The notes beneath the pieces are model-generated. The model ran no database searches, was not told the origin of the DNA, and saw only the letters and a program-made list of their open reading frames with translations. Positions 1 through 6,171 of a DNA stretch of 7,972 nt are shown here, piece after piece; position 1 is the stretch's first letter; each line of letters opens with the position of its first letter. Source of the stretch: an uncultured Lysobacter sp. (GTDB taxonomy: Bacteria > Pseudomonadota > Gammaproteobacteria > Xanthomonadales > Xanthomonadaceae); assembly GCA_902805755.1 (NCBI GenBank), contig CADCUA010000328.1:1-7972 (forward strand), read 5' to 3'. The translations under genes were made by a program, and so were the position numbers.

Positions 1-311
1 AGGACTTCATCCTCCCTGAAATCCCCATGAACGAACTCCACGCCGGCCAGGGTCGGCATCTCCAGGATGTCCAGAGCGATCACCCGGCCACTGTCGCCCA
101 GCGCCTGGCGCACCCACTGTGACCACCCTCCCGGTGCGGCGCCCAGATCGACCACCGTCATGCCGGGTTTGAGGAGGCGGTCACGCTCGACGAGTTCTTC
201 GAGCTTGTACGCGGCGCGCGAACGCAGGCCTTCGGCCTGGGCTTTTTTGACGAACGGATCGGAGAAATGCTCCTTGAGCCAGCGCTGGCTGCTCTTGCTG
301 CGCGTCGCCAT
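1..311 (-). CDS. rlmE: 23S rRNA 2'-O-methyltransferase RlmE (5' part, cut by window edge)
   Basis: RlmE (FtsJ/RrmJ) uses S-adenosylmethionine to methylate the 2'-OH of U2552 in the A-loop of 23S rRNA, late in 50S assembly. The first 103 codons are present, reading from an ATG at 311 to the left edge. Visible signatures are the N-terminal block [18 protein letters not shown] (residues 7-24), [11 protein letters not shown] (30-40) whose Lys36 matches the first catalytic lysine of the family (K38 in E. coli), and the SAM-binding motif [11 protein letters not shown] (55-65). The rest of the Rossmann domain and the other catalytic residues lie outside the window. The start agrees with the usual family N-terminus, although I see no clear Shine-Dalgarno sequence before it. 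It is divergent from yhbY, the arrangement known in E. coli (yhbY / rlmE-ftsH). Identification is firm. Confidence 0.95.
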   Translation of the reverse strand, partial: MATRSKSSQRWLKEHFSDPFVKKAQAEGLRSRAAYKLEELVERDRLLKPGMTVVDLGAAPGGWSQWVRQALGDSGRVIALDILEMPTLAGVEFVHGDFREDEV

Positions 312-346
312 CGAGGTGGGCACCGGGTCGGGAGCTGGGGACGGCC

Positions 347-352
347 ATGATA
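347..352 (-). promoter_or_regulatory. Possible -10 box for rlmE
   Basis: In the 79-base gap between the divergent rlmE and yhbY starts, the minus strand reads TATCAT, one mismatch from the sigma-70 consensus -10, about 35 bases before the rlmE ATG. No convincing -35 hexamer stands 16-18 bases upstream. This is a weak, position-based suggestion only. I found no comparable box for yhbY on the plus strand. Confidence 0.22.
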
Positions 353-390
353 CGCTTCGGACCCCTGCCAGACCTTGACCGCGTATCTCG

Positions 391-696
391 ATGCCAACCG
401 TATTGACGTCCTCCCAGAGCCGCTTCCTCCGGGGACAGGCACACGACCTGAAGGCGATGCTGCAGGTGGGGGGCAAGGGCATCACGGAGACGCTGATCGC
501 CGAAGTGGATCTTGCGCTCGAGCATCACGAGCTGATCAAGATCAAAGTGGCTGCTGAAGACCGCGATGCGCGCGATGCGATGATCGATGCGATCACCGAG
601 CGCACCGAAGCCGCGCTCGTGCAACGCATCGGCCATACGGCCGTGCTCTACCGGCCGAGCCGGGAAAAACGGCAGATCGTGCTTCCCCGTCGATAG
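391..696 (+). CDS. yhbY: YhbY-type CRM-domain RNA-binding protein
   Basis: This is a 101-residue single-domain CRM protein, close to the 97 residues of E. coli YhbY, which associates with pre-50S ribosomal particles. The domain fills the protein: [17 protein letters not shown] (5-21), the basic GxxG-type loop LQVGGKGIT (24-32) that contacts RNA in this family, the acidic-helix region around [13 protein letters not shown] (41-53), and the C-terminal strand [11 protein letters not shown] (80-90). The ATG at 391 gives the standard family N-terminus, but no strong ribosome-binding site precedes it. It is divergent from rlmE, a conserved pairing of two 50S maturation genes. The downstream Mth938-like gene starts 2 bases after its stop, so the two are probably translationally coupled. 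Confidence 0.93.
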   Translation: MPTVLTSSQSRFLRGQAHDLKAMLQVGGKGITETLIAEVDLALEHHELIKIKVAAEDRDARDAMIDAITERTEAALVQRIGHTAVLYRPSREKRQIVLPRR

Positions 697-698
697 TC

Positions 699-1076
699 AT
701 GCAGCTCTCGCTCGACCAGCCACGGCACGATTACACGCTGCGCAATGCCGACGGCGCCTCGGCGGTGGTTAACGATCGCCGGCTGAGCTCGAGCTTCGTG
801 CTGGCACCGGACAGGTTGATTGAAGAATGGCCGGCGACCGATTCGAAGCTGCTCGAGCCCGGGCATCTTGAGCCGCTGATGGCGCTCTCCCCGGAAGTCA
901 TCCTGCTCGGCACAGGCAGCCGGCAGGTGTTCCCGTCTGCGGCGGTGATGGCTTCCTGCCTCAGCCGTGGAATCGGCCTCGAGGTGATGACCAACGCGGC
1001 CGCTGCGCGGACGTTCAATGTGCTTGCCGCCGAAGAGCGGCGCGTCGTGGCCGGCTTCATCCTCGGCGACGCGTAG
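699..1076 (+). CDS. Mth938-like domain protein (DUF498, Xcc1710 type)
   Basis: This is a 125-residue cytoplasmic protein made of one Mth938-like (DUF498/DUF598) domain. Diagnostic parts are the PEVILLGTGSRQVFPS stretch (65-80), where the GTG turn marks the fold's core, and the C-terminal GLEVMTNAAAARTFNVL (93-109) followed by AAEERRVVAGFIL (110-122). The fold is a small alpha/beta domain shared with mitochondrial complex I assembly factor NDUFAF3 and with AAMDC. No enzymatic activity is established for bacterial members, so none is assigned. The gene follows yhbY by 2 bases, implying one transcript. Its stop lies 6 bases from the nlpD stop on the other strand. Family assignment is strong and function unknown. 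Confidence 0.9.
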   Translation: MQLSLDQPRHDYTLRNADGASAVVNDRRLSSSFVLAPDRLIEEWPATDSKLLEPGHLEPLMALSPEVILLGTGSRQVFPSAAVMASCLSRGIGLEVMTNAAAARTFNVLAAEERRVVAGFILGDA

Positions 1077-1082
1077 AGTCGG

Positions 1083-1865
1083 TTACCGCGCCGGCAGGTA
1101 GAACAGCGGATCGACCGGCTTGCCGTTGTAGCGGATCTCGAAGTGAAGCATGTCCCGGGTCGCGCCGCTGCGCCCCATCTCCGCGATCTGTTCGCCGGCC
1201 TTCACGACCTGCCCTTCGTTCACCAACCGCTTGCGGTTATGGCCATAGGCCGATAGCCACGCTTCGCTGTGCTTGATGATGACCAGTTCGCCGTAGCCGA
1301 CGAGCCCGGATCCCGAATACACGACCGTTCCATCGGCTGCCGCACGCACAGGTGCGCCCCCGGCCCCGCCAATATCGATGCCTTGACGGGTGGGTTCGGC
1401 CGCGACGAAGCGGCTGATCAGCGTGCCGTCGGCCGGCCAGCCCCACGGGAACCCGCTCCTGGGCGGCGTTGCAACGACCGGAGCCGGCGGTGGCGTCGTG
1501 GTGCGCGGCGTGCCTGTGCGGGGCGTTCCTGCTCGAAGCGGCGGGTTCGCGCCACGAGGCGGTGCCTGCTGAGCGACCCTGCCGGACCCGGGATACAGCC
1601 GCAGCCGCTGGCCCGGGTAGATCGTGTACGGGCGCGGCAGCCCGTTCCACGCAGCCACGTCGGCGACGGCAAGGCCGTGGCGCGAGGAGATCGAATACAG
1701 CGTGTCGCCTTTCGCTACCAGCACTGTCCTACCGGGCAGACCGGTCGCGGCGGCACGTGGAGGCGCAGGTCGTCCCGGCGATGGCTCACGAACGACCGTG
1801 CTCGAGCAGCCTACAAGCAGCGCCGCGCACCCACCTGCCAACATCCACCGCGTCATCCCGCCCAT
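1083..1865 (-). CDS. nlpD: NlpD-like murein hydrolase activator lipoprotein (LysM + degenerate M23)
   Basis: This is a 260-residue lipoprotein. The signal peptide ends in the lipobox LVGC with lipidated Cys20. Ser at +2 predicts outer-membrane sorting. A LysM domain (about 47-91, VAKGDTLYSISSRHGLAVADV) should bind peptidoglycan. A Pro/Thr/Arg-rich linker (93-138) contains a short GTPRT repeat, and an M23/LytM domain runs from about 140 to 258. Two metal ligands of active M23 enzymes appear lost: Arg160 replaces the His before GID, and Met239 replaces the first His of the HxH motif (MLHFEI). Asp164, His209 and His241 remain. This matches NlpD/EnvC proteins, which activate amidases such as AmiC at the septum rather than cut peptidoglycan themselves. 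The ATG at 1865 has an AGGGGA site 5 bases upstream. It is last in the surE-pcm-exoD-nlpD unit, and no rpoS follows. Confidence 0.93.
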   Translation of the reverse strand: MGGMTRWMLAGGCAALLVGCSSTVVREPSPGRPAPPRAAATGLPGRTVLVAKGDTLYSISSRHGLAVADVAAWNGLPRPYTIYPGQRLRLYPGSGRVAQQAPPRGANPPLRAGTPRTGTPRTTTPPPAPVVATPPRSGFPWGWPADGTLISRFVAAEPTRQGIDIGGAGGAPVRAAADGTVVYSGSGLVGYGELVIIKHSEAWLSAYGHNRKRLVNEGQVVKAGEQIAEMGRSGATRDMLHFEIRYNGKPVDPLFYLPAR

Positions 1866-1870
1866 GCCTT

Positions 1871-1876
1871 TCCCCT
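1871..1876 (-). promoter_or_regulatory. Ribosome-binding site of nlpD
   Basis: The minus strand reads AGGGGA five bases before the ATG at 1865. It supports this start over the in-frame ATG three codons later, which has a less favourable upstream sequence. Confidence 0.6.
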
Positions 1877-1895
1877 ACGCTCCGTTTGATCCCGC

Positions 1896-2564
1896 TCAGG
1901 CAACGAAGCGCTGCCACAGCTCACGGGCCGCGACCCCGCCGCCGCCGATCAGGACGCTGAAGTAGACGATTGTCGCGATGTTCGCGAGGTGACCGAGCAG
2001 GACCGCACCGCCGTCGCGCTGCATGATGCCAACGGAATAAAGCAGCAGCGCCAGCGCCGGCAACGTGTTACTGAACGGCACGAAGCCGAACGGCGCCATC
2101 AGCAGCACGGCGGCGAGGATGAAGGCGAGGTTCGTCAGCTGAAGACGCGCGCGTCCATCGACAAGCGTACGCATCCGCCGCGGCCGGCTGATGCGTTCCA
2201 GGCGTCGGACCCAGACCATGCCCTGCTGCAGCGCGGGCCTCAGCTTCGCGGCCGGTAACGCACGGTGACGGATGCTCGACGGCAGCCACAGCGGCCTGCC
2301 CAACAGCCTGCTGATACCGACCAGCAGGATCGCCGCGCCAAACACCGTGCTCACACCTGGAATTGAAACCGGGATCAGGAACACGACCGTCAGCAGCATC
2401 GTCAGCAGCAACAGCCCTTCGTCACCGAACACGTCCAGCAGTTCGCCGAGTGTCAGCGTGTCGGCAGGCAGTCCCTGGATCACGTGTTCGAGCTGCTCGC
2501 CCAGTGTCGCTTCATCATCGAGCACCGGAGCCTGCTCCGGCTGTGGGGATCGCGCCGTATTCAA
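1896..2564 (-). CDS. ExoD-family integral membrane protein
   Basis: This 222-residue protein matches the ExoD family (named after Rhizobium ExoD, linked to exopolysaccharide production). Its molecular activity is unknown. After a charged cytoplasmic-type N-terminus (1-45) there are hydrophobic segments at about 51-66, 71-88, 143-160, 163-181 and 186-208. Family hallmarks are [11 protein letters not shown] (63-73), [16 protein letters not shown] (83-98), the [11 protein letters not shown] stretch (120-130), [19 protein letters not shown] (163-181) and the following QRDGG (182-186). The start codon is TTG at 2564, overlapping the pcm TGA by 4 bases. A GGAG sits 7 bases upstream inside pcm, so translation is probably coupled. 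The nlpD start follows 30 bases after its stop. Family membership is confident. A role in exopolysaccharide export here is not shown. Confidence 0.86.
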   Translation of the reverse strand: MNTARSPQPEQAPVLDDEATLGEQLEHVIQGLPADTLTLGELLDVFGDEGLLLLTMLLTVVFLIPVSIPGVSTVFGAAILLVGISRLLGRPLWLPSSIRHRALPAAKLRPALQQGMVWVRRLERISRPRRMRTLVDGRARLQLTNLAFILAAVLLMAPFGFVPFSNTLPALALLLYSVGIMQRDGGAVLLGHLANIATIVYFSVLIGGGGVAARELWQRFVA

Positions 2565-3238
2565 TCGATTACTCCGGGCAGCAGCGGCACGAACACGACC
2601 GGCGCCAGCGTCTCGCGCGTGACCTGGCCGTCGGCGTCCTTGCGAAGCTGCAACAGCGATTGCGCGCTTGCCGCCCCGACCGGGGCGATCAATGTTCCAC
2701 CGGGCGCCAGCTGCGCGATCAACGCATCCACGATCGCAGCCGCGCCCGCGGTCACCAGAATCGCATCGAACGGGCCGTTCTCGGCCCAGCCGGCATGGCC
2801 ATCGTCGTGCTTGCTGCGAACGTTGAGGCCGAGCTGACGGAAGCGCTTGCGCGCCGCGCGCAGCAATTCCCCGATACGTTCGACCGTGTGCACTTCCAGC
2901 CCGAGCGCGGCCAGCACCGTCGCCTGGTAGCCGGAGCCGGTGCCGATCTCCAGCACCTTCTTCGGGTTCACTTCCAAGACGGCTTCGGTCATGCGTGCGA
3001 CGACCCAGGGCTGCGAGATGGTCTGGCCGTGGCCGATCGGCAGCGCGGTGTCCTCGTACGCACGCGTCGCCAGCGCTTCATCGACGAACAGGTGGCGTGG
3101 GATCGCACCGATCGCCCGGAGCACGCGCTCGTCGCGGATCTCGTTCGCGCGCAGACGCTCGACCAGGCGATCGCGCACACGCTGCGATGTCAGGCCCGAG
3201 CCCATCGCATCCGGTTGCAGGCGCATGTTCAGGCTCAT
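2561..3238 (-). CDS. pcm: Protein-L-isoaspartate O-methyltransferase (Pcm/PIMT)
   Basis: Pcm methylates the carboxyl group of L-isoaspartyl residues from SAM, starting repair of age-damaged proteins in the cytoplasm. The 225-residue product compares with 208 in E. coli, the excess being at the N-terminus. Motifs in order are: family helix [20 protein letters not shown] (27-46), [22 protein letters not shown] (48-69 region), the GQTISQP substrate/active-site motif (71-77), SAM motif [13 protein letters not shown] (95-106), motif II around TVERI (118-122), the [11 protein letters not shown] motif (157-167), and [12 protein letters not shown] (177-188). The ATG at 3238 overlaps the surE TGA by 4 bases (ATGA). 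An in-frame ATG four codons later is an alternative. The open frame continues further upstream antisense-free of evidence, inside surE, and is rejected as coding there. Confidence 0.95.
   Translation of the reverse strand: MSLNMRLQPDAMGSGLTSQRVRDRLVERLRANEIRDERVLRAIGAIPRHLFVDEALATRAYEDTALPIGHGQTISQPWVVARMTEAVLEVNPKKVLEIGTGSGYQATVLAALGLEVHTVERIGELLRAARKRFRQLGLNVRSKHDDGHAGWAENGPFDAILVTAGAAAIVDALIAQLAPGGTLIAPVGAASAQSLLQLRKDADGQVTRETLAPVVFVPLLPGVID
2572..2575 (-). promoter_or_regulatory. Shine-Dalgarno that supports a TTG start for the exoD-family gene
   Basis: GGAG on the minus strand lies within the last codons of pcm and 7 bases before TTG at 2564. No ATG or GTG start with similar spacing exists nearby in this frame, so the site decides the start. 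Confidence 0.65.
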
Positions 3239-4026
3239 GCGCGCCGCTCCATGGGTTCGTCCAGGGAATCGGCCAGGCCGTCGACCCAGCTCGCGACCTG
3301 CTCCAGCGCCTGGTAGCGCGTCAGGTCGACGTGGATCGGCGTGATCGAGATGAAACCACGCCGCACCGCATCGAAATCGGTGCCCGGGCCCGCGTCCTGC
3401 TCGGCGCCGGCCGCACCGATCCACCACCACTGCCGCCCGCGCGGGTCATGCTGCGGCACGCACGGTTCCGCACGGTGCCGGTTGCCCAGGCGCGTGACCT
3501 CGAAGCCCTGCACGTCATGCCACGCGAGGTCCGGGACGTTGACGTTGAGGATCGTGTTCGCCGGCAACGGATCCGTGCGCAGGCGCGCAATGATCTCGAC
3601 CGCGGCGCGCGCGGCGGTTTCGTAGTAACGACCCACGTGATCGGCGGTCGCCAGCGATACCGCGACCGCGGGCAGACCCAGGAAGCGCCCTTCCATCGCC
3701 GCGGCGACGGTGCCGGAATAGATGACGTCGTCACCGAGGTTCGCGGTGTTGTTGATGCCGGACACCACGATGTCGGGCTCGACCTCGAGCATGCCGGTGA
3801 TCGCCACGTGCACGCAGTCGGTCGGCGTGCCGTAGACGCGCCAGGTGCCCGCATCGTGCTGCATGACGCGTATCGGCATGTCGAGCGTAAGCGAATTGCT
3901 GGCGCCGGATCGGTCACGGTCGGGCGCGACCACCAGCACCTCGTGCCCGGCCGCGCGCAGGGTGCGCGCGAGCGTGGCGATGCCAGGAGCGTCTACGCCG
4001 TCGTCATTGCTGACCAGAACTCGCAT
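3235..4026 (-). CDS. surE: 5'/3'-nucleotidase SurE
   Basis: SurE is a metal-dependent phosphatase that releases phosphate from nucleoside 5'- and 3'-monophosphates and short polyphosphate, mainly in stationary phase. The 263-residue product is slightly longer than E. coli SurE (253). The N-terminus [15 protein letters not shown] carries the metal-binding Asp8-Asp9 pair. [15 protein letters not shown] (34-48) supplies the metal/phosphate-binding Ser40. GTPTDCVH (66-73), [21 protein letters not shown] with the metal-binding Asn, TVAAAMEGR, and the C-terminal [11 protein letters not shown] and TPIHVDLT stretches are all family blocks. I prefer ATG 4026 from family N-termini. An in-frame ATG at 4038 would add four residues, but it has a GGAG only 1 base away, and 4026 has that same GGAG 13 bases away. 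It heads the surE-pcm-exoD-nlpD unit. Confidence 0.95.
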   Translation of the reverse strand: MRVLVSNDDGVDAPGIATLARTLRAAGHEVLVVAPDRDRSGASNSLTLDMPIRVMQHDAGTWRVYGTPTDCVHVAITGMLEVEPDIVVSGINNTANLGDDVIYSGTVAAAMEGRFLGLPAVAVSLATADHVGRYYETAARAAVEIIARLRTDPLPANTILNVNVPDLAWHDVQGFEVTRLGNRHRAEPCVPQHDPRGRQWWWIGAAGAEQDAGPGTDFDAVRRGFISITPIHVDLTRYQALEQVASWVDGLADSLDEPMERRA

Positions 4027-4090
4027 GCGCGCTTTCATGCTCCAGTGGACTCGCCACCACGGCAGGAACGGCCGCGCGGCAGGGCCGGTG

Positions 4091-4096
4091 ATGATA
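4091..4096 (-). promoter_or_regulatory. Possible -10 box for the surE unit
   Basis: In the 154-base divergent gap between surE and the Smr gene (4027-4180), the minus strand reads TATCAT about 65 bases before the surE start. It is the same hexamer as the candidate upstream of rlmE. No good -35 sequence is visible at normal spacing. I could not identify a plus-strand promoter for the Smr gene, and I see no RNA gene in this gap. Confidence 0.22.
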
Positions 4097-4180
4097 GCCG
4101 ATGGGGATGACGGCCTTGCCCCGCCGGATTGCGACGGCAGCGTGATTTCCGTGCAGCCGCCGCGCGGTTAGGCTGGCGCC

Positions 4181-4756
4181 ATGCCCGCGCCAACGCCACC
4201 GGAAGACAACGACCCGGACCTGTTCCGTGCAGCGATCGGGCCCGTGCGTCCCCTGCCCGAGAAACCACTGCCGCCATCGGCACCGAAACCGCGGCCCCGC
4301 GCGCGCATGGCCGAACAGGATGAAGCACAGGCACGCGACAGCTTCCGCTACGCACTCGACATGTCGTTGCTGGAAGCGGCCGATGCGCTGAGCTATCGCA
4401 GCGAGGCGCTTCCGCCCCATGTGTTCAAACGGCTCAAGCGCGGCGAGATCGCAGTGCAGGAAGAGCTCGACCTGCACGGCATGGACGTTCGCACGGCCGA
4501 GACGGTGCTGCGGGCTTTCCTCAACGACGCACGCCAGCACGGCTTGGGCTGCGTCGGTGTCATCCATGGAAAAGGCCTGCACGGCGCCGCACTGGAAAAC
4601 CGGCCCGTCGACGATCGCGGCGTGCCGGTGCTCAAGAACCTTGTCGACCGGATGCTGCGGCACCGCGCGGATGTTCTCGGCTTTCATTCCGCATCGGCCG
4701 CGCGCGGTGGAACCGGCGCGGTCGTGGTGCTGCTCGCGCCGTCGAAGCGGCGGTGA
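4181..4756 (+). CDS. Smr-domain endonuclease candidate (SmrA/SmrB-like)
   Basis: This is a 191-residue Smr protein without a MutS part. The N-terminus DPDLFRAAIGPVRPL (11-25) resembles the LFR-containing tail of enterobacterial SmrA/SmrB and is followed by a Pro/Arg-rich, probably disordered stretch (26-42). A middle helix region precedes the Smr domain (about 94-187), which has ELDLHGM (95-101), GVIHGKGLHG (126-135) and GGTGAVVVLL (176-185). The DLH and HGKG motifs are the catalytic/RNA-binding positions of active Smr nucleases. E. coli SmrB uses a DLH motif to cleave mRNA at collided ribosomes, whereas SmrA (YdaL) lacks the DLH. Function in ribosome rescue is therefore plausible here but inferred. 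The ATG at 4181 has only a weak AGGCTGG upstream. The gene is divergent from surE and convergent with the lipoprotein gene (24-base gap). Confidence 0.9.
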   Translation: MPAPTPPEDNDPDLFRAAIGPVRPLPEKPLPPSAPKPRPRARMAEQDEAQARDSFRYALDMSLLEAADALSYRSEALPPHVFKRLKRGEIAVQEELDLHGMDVRTAETVLRAFLNDARQHGLGCVGVIHGKGLHGAALENRPVDDRGVPVLKNLVDRMLRHRADVLGFHSASAARGGTGAVVVLLAPSKRR

Positions 4757-4780
4757 AGCCAAGTCAACGATGCAACGCGA

Positions 4781-4990
4781 TCACTTCCCGCGGCGAACGG
4801 TCGTGCGGCTCGGCGGATTGACCCACTGCAAGTAGATGCCGCGGCGGCGGGCGGTGGATTCAACCGTGCTGACGTAATCCACTTTTTTCTCGGATGCGCG
4901 GGCTTGACCACTGGCACGCTCGCCTGTCGTTGCGCATGCAGCCAGGGCAAGAGTGGCCAGGAACGCGAACACGATCCGATGCGGTTTCAT
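4781..4990 (-). CDS. Small lipoprotein of unknown function
   Basis: This is a 69-residue precursor with a textbook lipoprotein signal: basic MKPHR, a hydrophobic core FAFLATLAL, and lipobox LAAC with Cys19. Ala at +2 predicts the outer membrane. The mature chain is about 51 residues: a polar, low-complexity start (ATTGERASGQARASEKK), then VDYVSTVESTARRRGIYLQW (38-57), a WVNPP motif (57 onward) and a basic tail ending RRGK. The ATG at 4990 is preceded by GGAGA with 8-base spacing, a strong site that favours this start over the longer frame from 5095. It lies downstream of truD by 131 bases with a possible promoter between. I do not recognise a characterised family. It looks like a lineage-restricted envelope protein, and the coding call rests on signal peptide plus ribosome-binding site. 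Confidence 0.78.
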   Translation of the reverse strand: MKPHRIVFAFLATLALAACATTGERASGQARASEKKVDYVSTVESTARRRGIYLQWVNPPSRTTVRRGK

Positions 4991-4998
4991 GACGATGT

Positions 4999-5002
4999 CT
5001 CC
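4999..5002 (-). promoter_or_regulatory. Shine-Dalgarno of the small lipoprotein gene
   Basis: GGAG on the minus strand is 8 bases before the ATG at 4990. It picks the lipoprotein start with its signal peptide rather than the upstream in-frame ATG at 5095. Confidence 0.65.
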
Positions 5003-5031
5003 ATCGATGCGCGTCCGGGCCGCGCCTGCCC

Positions 5032-5056
5032 GACGCTTGGCACGCTGCGAAGCGTC
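5032..5056 (-). other. Inverted repeat in the truD-lipoprotein gap
   Basis: GACGCTT (5032-5038) and AAGCGTC (5050-5056) form a perfect 7-bp inverted repeat around an 11-base loop. An overlapping alternative pairs ACGCT (5042-5046) with AGCGT (5051-5055) around a 4-base loop, so two mutually exclusive hairpins are possible. It falls in the likely 5' leader of the lipoprotein mRNA and downstream of truD. There is no U-tract, so it is not a classical intrinsic terminator. Confidence 0.45.
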
Positions 5057-5062
5057 ATGGCA

Positions 5063-5068
5063 CTTATA
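5063..5068 (-). promoter_or_regulatory. Possible -10 box for the small lipoprotein gene
   Basis: The minus strand reads TATAAG, one mismatch from TATAAT, about 72 bases before the lipoprotein ATG and about 54 bases after the truD stop. No clear -35 is seen at 16-18 bases. It is the best AT-rich box in this gap and suggests, weakly, that the lipoprotein gene has its own transcript. Confidence 0.3.
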
Positions 5069-5121
5069 CGCCGTTTGCCTAGCACCGCCAGTCACGTGCA
5101 GGGCCTGCCAACAAGCGGCTG

Positions 5122-6171
5122 CTACGCGGTTCCCAGCGAATCGACCTGACCAAGCTCGGCCAACACGACCGTCGCATACGTGCCTGCGGGCAACGAGAAC
5201 CCGAGCTGCAGACTCGAATCATCAAGCCACTGCCATGCGAGATCCGCCGGCCGCAAACGCAATGCACGACGCTCCTGCTTGAGCCCGGCCTTTTCCAGCC
5301 CGGCACGCAACGCCTGGGCGGAAGGCTCCTCGAGTGCCTCGCGTTCGAGCACGGCCGCCTCGCCCGTCGTGCGCAGTTCACCCTGCCCCCACAGCGGACC
5401 GGTCGGGTGGATATCGAACGCGTGCAGGCGCTGATTCAGCACATCGTCCAGCGGCTGCGGGCCAAACACGCTGCGGGTGCCGTCCAGCATCCACACCTCG
5501 CCGTCCAGTGGCGCATTCCAGCAACCGGCCTGCACGCGCGCGGCGAGCACGCGGTTGAACAACTCCGAGCGCGCCGCCGACAGCAGGATGCTGCGCTGTT
5601 CGCGCTGCACGCGGCGTCCAGCGAACATCGCGAGCGCCGCTGAAACATTGTCGCCTTCGCGACCGAAACGCTGCTCGCCGAAGTAGTTCGGCACGCCGTG
5701 CTGCGTGATGAGATGCAGCCGCTCGTCGATCGCCTCGCGCCGGCCTTCCACCTCGCGCAGAACCAGCCGGAAGCGGTTCCCGGCCAGTGCGCCGCGCGGC
5801 AGTTTCTTCGCGTGCCAGCTGTGTTCGAGCACGCGGAGACTTTCGCCGCCCTGCTCATAGGCGAGCGCGTCGAGATCCGGCGCGATGCGCTTTGGAAGAT
5901 GCACACTGATGCGCTGGCGCGTGAGCGCGTGGCGGTCCTTCAGGCCTGCAACGCCGATCGCCACGTCGGGCACCTTCGCCCACTGCGCGATGTGTCGCGC
6001 TGCGAACGCGGTGTTCATCCCGCGCTTTTCAATCGTCAGCAGCAGGTGTTCGCCGCTTCCGGTCGGCTCGAAACCGGGCAGCTCGTGAACCTGGAAATCC
6101 TCCGGCGACGCCCTGAAGCGTGCGTGCAGCGCCGGCTCACCGTGCGCCCGTGGCAGGTCGTTCGCAGCCAT
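5122..6171 (-). CDS. truD: tRNA pseudouridine(13) synthase TruD
   Basis: TruD converts U13 in the D-arm region of tRNA-Glu to pseudouridine. The product has 349 residues, the same length as the E. coli enzyme. The N-terminus shows [20 protein letters not shown] (19-38), then [18 protein letters not shown] (50-67) and the catalytic motif [14 protein letters not shown] (73-86) with nucleophile Asp79. The [10 protein letters not shown] block (162-171) and the inserted TruD-specific domain follow, and the C-terminal core closes with [17 protein letters not shown]. The ATG at 6171 overlaps the ispF TGA by one base (TGATG), so translation is coupled. A longer frame extends upstream but only in the shadow of ispF. 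It is last in the eno-ftsB-ispD-ispF-truD run. Confidence 0.95.
   Translation of the reverse strand: MAANDLPRAHGEPALHARFRASPEDFQVHELPGFEPTGSGEHLLLTIEKRGMNTAFAARHIAQWAKVPDVAIGVAGLKDRHALTRQRISVHLPKRIAPDLDALAYEQGGESLRVLEHSWHAKKLPRGALAGNRFRLVLREVEGRREAIDERLHLITQHGVPNYFGEQRFGREGDNVSAALAMFAGRRVQREQRSILLSAARSELFNRVLAARVQAGCWNAPLDGEVWMLDGTRSVFGPQPLDDVLNQRLHAFDIHPTGPLWGQGELRTTGEAAVLEREALEEPSAQALRAGLEKAGLKQERRALRLRPADLAWQWLDDSSLQLGFSLPAGTYATVVLAELGQVDSLGTA

Noticed and set aside
1064..1093. Imperfect stem (1064-1073 with 1087-1093) at the nlpD/Mth938 convergence as a bidirectional terminator
   Set aside because: Seven pairs with a 3-base bulge and no U-tract on either strand. It is mostly inside coding sequence, so chance pairing in GC-rich DNA is enough.
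1470..1530. Short GTPRT-coding repeat in nlpD as a possible mobile or phase-variable repeat
   Set aside because: Only two imperfect copies in a Pro/Thr linker, which is typical low-complexity drift and not a simple-sequence repeat able to cause phase variation.
3239..3430. N-terminal extension of pcm to an ATG at 3430
   Set aside because: The extra 64 codons lie wholly inside surE in another frame and match nothing in Pcm. The ATGA overlap at 3238 gives the normal start.
2363..4110. Long plus-strand open frames (317 and 371 codons) opposite pcm and surE
   Set aside because: They are antisense to two clearly conserved genes, have arginine/alanine-rich shadow composition, no recognisable domain and no ribosome-binding site. 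Such frames are expected at this GC content.
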